From IMG/VR virus record IMGVR_UViG_3300035438_000114, positions 1-32,266 of that record: DNA of 32,266 nt. One strand, 5' to 3'. A program made the position numbers and the translations under genes. The stretch comes from a virus. This document shows positions 29,129 to 32,266 of the stretch, in pieces (the first letter of the stretch is position 1; the number at the start of each line of letters is the position of its first letter). The notes below the pieces were generated by a model. The model had not been told where the DNA came from. It did no database searches and worked only from the letters and a program-made list of their open reading frames with translations.

Positions 29129-29178
29129 CAAATATAAACAAGTTATTAATACAAAATACATTTTAACAAAACTTTAAC
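29129..29178 (-). promoter_or_regulatory. Promoter-like region with GTTAAA-N5-GTTAAA box
   Basis: The minus strand begins GTTAAAGTTTTGTTAAAA (29161-29178) and ends TATATTTG (29129-29136), a perfect TAnnTTTG match. It comes right after the terminator at 29181 and 20 bases before the first ATG (29107-29109). The span of 50 bases equals that at 21639-21688, and the 18-base box is identical to that at 3095-3112. It likely starts the exonuclease/modification operon. A TTG at 15 bases is too close for a standard -33. Confidence 0.6.
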
Positions 29179-29180
29179 AT

Positions 29181-29207
29181 AAAAAAAAACTACCTCTTTT
29201 GAGATAG
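29181..29207 (-). terminator. Rho-independent terminator at end of the sigma operon
   Basis: On the minus strand CTATCTC (29201-29207) pairs with GAGGTAG (29190-29196) around an AAAA loop, followed by nine T (29181-29189). The hairpin overlaps the last codons of the 45-aa gene (29190-29327), whose stop is within the stem. Confidence 0.9.
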
Positions 29208-29327
29208 CTTTTCAATTATAATTTTTCTATAAACTTCGTTAACTGATTCTTTATTGTTTCCCCGTTTCCATAAGAAATCCATTATCCTATTTATTCTTTG
29301 CAGTGGTGATTGTTTACTCTTTGCCAT
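29190..29327 (-). CDS. 45-aa basic protein
   Basis: The frame runs from ATG (29325-29327) to TAG (29190-29192), starting MAKSKQSPLQRINRIMDFLW with many Lys and Arg. It overlaps the MazG-like gene by 14 bases. The stop lies inside the terminator stem, a compact arrangement. Probable small DNA- or RNA-binding protein, not recognised. Confidence 0.55.
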   Translation of the reverse strand: MAKSKQSPLQRINRIMDFLWKRGNNKESVNEVYRKIIIEKLSQKR

Positions 29328-29520
29328 TTTCTATTAAATATATTTTTCGTTTAAGTTTTTCTAAATACAATGTTAAATCCATCGTTTCTTCTATTGCGTG
29401 TTCTATCCATTCTGCTGTAGTTAAATCTTCTCTATCTAATGTAACTCCATATTTTTTTATTCCTACGTTAGAACGTTGTTTAAATTTGTTTACTATTGCT
29501 TTTACTACTGTATCTTCCAT
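29314..29520 (-). CDS. Possible MazG-like/NTP-pyrophosphatase-type small protein
   Basis: 68 residues. NVGIKKYGVTLDREDLTTAE then WIEHAIEETMDLTLYLEKL matches the helical core of small MazG-like phage proteins, where EExxD coordinates a metal. The known family cleaves nucleoside triphosphates or alarmones. It is shorter than the full enzyme, so this is a likely but not firm assignment. It overlaps the 91-aa gene by one base. Confidence 0.55.
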   Translation of the reverse strand: MEDTVVKAIVNKFKQRSNVGIKKYGVTLDREDLTTAEWIEHAIEETMDLTLYLEKLKRKIYLIENGKE

Positions 29521-29795
29521 TAAAATCTTTTTGAGTGTTCTTTATATAATTCCATTACTTTTTTTATTCCTTCGTATTCTGTAAACGTTTGCCTGTTTCC
29601 TGGAGTAGCTTCCTGCATTTTATCTATTGGTAAATAATTTATTACTTTATAGTTTGATGGTCTATACTTTATTATCCAAAACTTTTTATCTTTTGCTAAT
29701 TGTATATAATAAGCTAAATCATTATCCAAGCAAATTTTCATTGCTTTACTTTCTTCATCTGAAGGTAAATATTGAATTGATTGTTTCTTTGCCAT
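29520..29795 (-). CDS. Hypothetical protein, 91 aa
   Basis: 91 residues, with IQYLPSDEESKAMKICLDND and IQLAKDKKFWIIKYRPSNY, mixed alpha/beta. It shares stop-start overlaps with both neighbours (TAATG). Function unknown; part of the short-gene run downstream of the sigma-like factor. Confidence 0.6.
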   Translation of the reverse strand: MAKKQSIQYLPSDEESKAMKICLDNDLAYYIQLAKDKKFWIIKYRPSNYKVINYLPIDKMQEATPGNRQTFTEYEGIKKVMELYKEHSKRF

Positions 29796-30151
29796 TACTC
29801 AAGTCTTAAAAACTCTGTTTCAGCGTGTTTAACAAACCATTCTTTATTTTCTTTGTATTTATCTATTACTGCATTTATCATTACTAATTCGTCAATAGAT
29901 GATGTTTGAAGTTTACTTATTATGTCTTCTATACTTCTTAATATATTAGTTGTTGTTTCTGCATCTGTATTGTAGATAATTTTATATTCATCTCTTACAA
30001 TTTCTTCCAAGTCTTTATTTAAACTATTTACTTTGTGTTTAATTTGCTGCTTGTATTGTTTTGTAAAAAATAAACTTTCATTTGCTTCTAAAAGTAATTG
30101 ACTTAATAAAACTGATTTTAAGTATTCTAATTGTATTACATTGTTTTCCAT
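29795..30151 (-). CDS. Hypothetical helical protein, 118 aa
   Basis: 118 residues, helical, with a heptad-rich middle (KVNSLNKDLEEIVRDEYKI) and an acidic C-terminus. No motif. It overlaps the possible nuclease gene by 16 bases. Function unknown. Confidence 0.6.
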   Translation of the reverse strand: MENNVIQLEYLKSVLLSQLLLEANESLFFTKQYKQQIKHKVNSLNKDLEEIVRDEYKIIYNTDAETTTNILRSIEDIISKLQTSSIDELVMINAVIDKYKENKEWFVKHAETEFLRLE

Positions 30152-30537
30152 TGTTTTGCTTTTGTTATTTCTAAATATGCTACTTCTTTTTCTATTCTTT
30201 GTGTATTATAAAATTGTGTTGTTGCTGGATTCTTATCGTTTATTTCCCATTCAGGTATAATAAGATTAAGATTAAAACTATAAATTCCTTTAGGAGTAGA
30301 ATTATAATACATTGGCGTATCTAAATGCTTTTCACATTCTTGTTTCATTGCATCATATTTCTTCTTTTCTAATAGTAATGTAGGATAATGTGCTTTTCTA
30401 CATTTTAGTTCCAATCTATGTCCTGTAGTGGGACTGTAGCAATCCCACCTTGACATTTGATTCTTTGCTTTGACTAAATCAGGATATATATTTTCCTTTA
30501 GCCAATTAAATAAATCTTCTTCTTTCCAATTAATCAT
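30136..30537 (-). CDS. Possible PD-(D/E)XK-like nuclease
   Basis: 133 residues. MSRWDCYSPTTGHRLELKCR (about 28-47) places an Asp, then Glu-Leu-Lys at the spacing of the PD-(D/E)XK core, followed by a helix with LLLEKKKYDAMKQ. Such folds are found in Holliday-junction resolvases and recombination nucleases. Identification rests on this one motif. It overlaps the upstream gene by eight bases. Confidence 0.45.
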   Translation of the reverse strand: MINWKEEDLFNWLKENIYPDLVKAKNQMSRWDCYSPTTGHRLELKCRKAHYPTLLLEKKKYDAMKQECEKHLDTPMYYNSTPKGIYSFNLNLIIPEWEINDKNPATTQFYNTQRIEKEVAYLEITKAKQWKTM

Positions 30538-30907
30538 TAATTTTATATTCGTTGTAAACTTTTCTTAATTCATCAATCTTACCTTTCCAACAACTTGCAC
30601 AAGAACTTATCTGTAACCTATAATTAAATACGTTAAAATAGATGTCTGATACTTCTTGTTGTTCTATTGCAGTTAAAGTAGTTTGACTTGCAGATAAATA
30701 CTTTGTTAAAGCGTTATAGTCTTTTTCATTTAAACAATTAATGTTTGAATTGTAAGAAAATAACTTATTTAACTTTGCTTTGCGTTCATCACATCCACAA
30801 TCAATACCTGTTATTTCACTAAAAGTATCTACAATACCTTTAATTCCTGTAACTGTAGTAATTTGTTCAATAGTGTCTCCTAATCCTTGTGCTTTCTTTT
30901 TAGCCAT
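30530..30907 (-). CDS. Hypothetical protein with Cys pairs, 125 aa
   Basis: 125 residues. An N-terminus MAKKKAQGLGDTIEQITTVT leads to ITGIDCGCDERKAKLNKLF and, near the end, SSCASCWKGKIDELRK, so two Cys pairs may bind a metal. No enzyme motif is recognised. It lies directly downstream of the sigma-like factor, so a transcription-related role is conceivable. Confidence 0.62.
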   Translation of the reverse strand: MAKKKAQGLGDTIEQITTVTGIKGIVDTFSEITGIDCGCDERKAKLNKLFSYNSNINCLNEKDYNALTKYLSASQTTLTAIEQQEVSDIYFNVFNYRLQISSCASCWKGKIDELRKVYNEYKIND

Positions 30908-30915
30908 AATTTTAA

Positions 30916-31455
30916 TTAATAAATGTTATTGTAATCGTTTTCTATATAATCAGTATAATCCTTCTGAAACTTGTTTTTAAGTATTTCTTTATAGTTTTTA
31001 ATTGAGTGAAAAATTGAAATCAAACTGATGTTTGTTTCTTTTGCTATATCTCTCATAGACATATCTGAATCTCTATAAAGTTTAAATAACTTTCTGTCAT
31101 ACCAACTCCAATTTTCAAGTTCTTTATCTATCATTAAACATATATCGTTATATGCTTTATGTTCTTCTATATTAGAATCATCAAATAAGTTCCATTGGTC
31201 ATCTATTCCAACTTTATTTACTTTCATTTTCTTGTTATAGAACTGAAAATATAAACTTCTTAAAGTAAAATAAACATATCCTTTTCTTACGTTTCCAGTT
31301 GAATCTATAATTTTATCAGCATCTGCATATTTCCATAAAGCTATATAAGATTCTTGTACTATATCCTCTGCTACTTCAAATTCTCCAAAAGAGTGAATTA
31401 TTTTAATCCATTCCTTATGGTGTTCTGCTACTTTTGCTAACCAAGAATTATCCAT
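30916..31455 (-). CDS. Sigma-70-like transcription factor (complete copy)
   Basis: 179 residues. The N-terminal part VAEHHKEWIKIIHSFGEFEV and AEDIVQESYIALWKYADADK resembles sigma region 2; the C-terminal part MSMRDIAKETNISLISIFHSIKNYKEIL (about 133-160) is a region-4-like helix-turn-helix. This could direct host RNA polymerase to phage promoters such as the 50-base GTTAAA/TATATTTG sites. The partial copy at 1-229 has MGNNNW for the start here MDNSW. It starts five bases after the HNH gene. Confidence 0.75.
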   Translation of the reverse strand: MDNSWLAKVAEHHKEWIKIIHSFGEFEVAEDIVQESYIALWKYADADKIIDSTGNVRKGYVYFTLRSLYFQFYNKKMKVNKVGIDDQWNLFDDSNIEEHKAYNDICLMIDKELENWSWYDRKLFKLYRDSDMSMRDIAKETNISLISIFHSIKNYKEILKNKFQKDYTDYIENDYNNIY

Positions 31456-31459
31456 ATAT

Positions 31460-32080
31460 TTAAATTATTTTATTTCCTTTTCTAATATTATCTTCTGCCC
31501 ATAAAGGTTGAAAATTTGTATAATGATTTAATTTTATTAATTCATTTTCATCTTTAGAAAGAGATACAGGATATATATGGTCTAAATGCCATTTACCAGC
31601 ATTATTCCAAGTCATTCCTTCAGTAAATTGTAATTCTAAATGTTGTTTAAATTCTTTAAATGAACAACCTAATATTTCATTAGTTTTAGATTTTTTTGTA
31701 TATCCTTTTCCTTTAATTGACATACCTATTAATGTTCTTAAATTGCAACTTAATTTAAATAACTTATCATTTTCTTTTCTATTTTTTGTATAAACTCTAT
31801 AATAATTATTTATTTTTTCTCTATTTTTTTTACAATATTCTTTTTGTTTTTCTTTAATTTTTTCTTTATTATTTAAACCATATTCTTTTTTCTTTAACAA
31901 AAAACTTTCTCTATTTTTATTATAATAAATGCTTTTATTTTCTTTTATTTTTTCTTTATTATTATTTATATAAATTTTATTACAATAAATACAAGTATTT
32001 TGAAAACCATCTTTTCTTGTTTTATTCTTACTAAATTCAATAAAATCTTTTTCTATTTTGCAAGTACTACATTTTTTCAT
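31460..32080 (-). CDS. HNH homing endonuclease (freestanding)
   Basis: 206 residues. The N-terminus has a Cys pair pattern (CSTCKIEKDFIEF, then CIYCNK), likely a zinc ribbon. A Lys/Asn/Glu-rich middle (about 40-105) is low complexity. The C-terminus has the HNH core WHLDHIYPVSLSKDE and NHYTNFQPLWAEDNIRKGNK, typical of phage HNH enzymes. It is inserted between the small membrane protein gene and the sigma-like gene and is absent from the same locus at the left end. The ATG overlaps the preceding gene's end by 14 bases. Confidence 0.92.
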   Translation of the reverse strand: MKKCSTCKIEKDFIEFSKNKTRKDGFQNTCIYCNKIYINNNKEKIKENKSIYYNKNRESFLLKKKEYGLNNKEKIKEKQKEYCKKNREKINNYYRVYTKNRKENDKLFKLSCNLRTLIGMSIKGKGYTKKSKTNEILGCSFKEFKQHLELQFTEGMTWNNAGKWHLDHIYPVSLSKDENELIKLNHYTNFQPLWAEDNIRKGNKII

Positions 32081-32266
32081 TTTGAGTTACCCATATAAAC
32101 GTTATTGATATAATTAAAAGCACTATTTGAATTGTATGTTCTGTTTCTTCTTCTTCTATATCATCATTATATAAAGCACCAAGCATTAAACCTTTTATTG
32201 GTGCTATAATTACTTCTCCATCGTATTTAGCCATTAATTGCATTAAGAAATAAATAGTAAATAGTA
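32067..32266 (-). CDS. Small membrane protein, partial (right-end copy)
   Basis: A 5'-truncated copy of the gene at 199-420, cut by the window end. It keeps the membrane segment and KGLMLGALYNDD-type region with substitutions, but ends WVTQNEKM then TAG (32067-32069) instead of WVTTTGSKK. The changed C-terminus lies at the HNH insertion junction. Confidence 0.75.
   Translation of the reverse strand, partial: LFTIYFLMQLMAKYDGEVIIAPIKGLMLGALYNDDIEEEETEHTIQIVLLIISITFIWVTQNEKM

Larger units (their letters stand above)
31230..32266. repeat. Contig-end repeat, right copy (with HNH insertion)
   Basis: Matches 1-401: 31230-31458 corresponds to 1-229, and about 32085-32266 to 219-401. The 636 bases between hold the HNH gene and altered ends of both flanking genes. 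Identity is 100% for the first 127 bases, then lower. Confidence 0.85.

Noticed and set aside
1-32266. CRISPR array, insertion sequence, integrase or repressor
   Set aside because: No regularly spaced repeats, transposase motifs, tyrosine or serine recombinase signatures or clear repressor were found, so a temperate lifestyle is not supported.
1-32266. A cytosine-5 or adenine DNA methyltransferase accompanying the oxygenase
   Set aside because: No PC motif with ENV or DPPY-type motifs was seen among the proteins, so none is called.

Overview
The window is essentially one complete tailed-phage genome, low in G+C and tightly packed, with every recognisable gene on the minus strand. Transcription therefore runs from high to low coordinates. 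A Bacteroidetes host, most likely of Flavobacterium type, is suggested by the AT-rich sequence, the lack of obvious Shine-Dalgarno sites, promoter-like TAnnTTTG elements before several transcription units, and structural proteins that look like those of Bacteroidetes phages. There is a tape-measure protein but no sheath or contractile baseplate gene, which points to a siphovirus. No integrase or recognisable repressor was seen.

The two ends of the window are the same locus. Bases 1-401 match 31230-32266, with diverged variants and a 636-base insertion carrying an HNH endonuclease gene in the right-hand copy. The simplest reading is a circular or circularly permuted genome of about 31.2 kb (31.9 kb with the insertion), assembled from at least two co-existing variants. 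The first and last genes are therefore cut by the window ends.

Layout in transcription order. (1) 32.3-29.2 kb: a small membrane protein, the HNH gene, a sigma-like factor, a possible nuclease, a possible MazG-like protein and unknown small genes, ended by a terminator at 29181-29207. (2) 29.1-24.2 kb: a promoter-like box, small genes, a FEN-type 5'-3' exonuclease, a TET/JBP-type oxygenase (frame broken by one base) next to a putative glycosyltransferase, which together suggest DNA base hypermodification, then a DnaA domain IV-like protein and small genes. (3) 24.1-21.3 kb: terminase small subunit, terminase large subunit interrupted by an intein that has an HNH gene nested in another frame, a Cys-rich peptide and a candidate structured RNA ended by a terminator. 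(4) 21.3-14.3 kb: tail genes, starting with a tail assembly chaperone that has a -1 frameshift extension at a T9 run and ending with the tape measure. (5) 14.3-8.0 kb: prohead protease, scaffold-like protein, major capsid, putative major tail protein, portal, a GIY-YIG endonuclease and a head connector. (6) 8.0-4.3 kb: tail fibre and lysis genes (small membrane proteins, GH24 lysozyme, a putative unimolecular spanin). (7) 4.1-0.2 kb: a GIY-YIG endonuclease, NinG-like protein, small genes, ERF annealing protein, SSB, a RecA-like ATPase, and back through the contig junction to the sigma-like gene.

Four homing-type endonucleases (two HNH, two GIY-YIG) and an intein occupy this 32-kb genome. The most interesting features are the intein with its out-of-frame nested HNH gene, the oxygenase/glycosyltransferase pair, the dual-coding frameshift region, the pseudoknot-capable RNA and a recurrent GTTAAA-N5-GTTAAA box.
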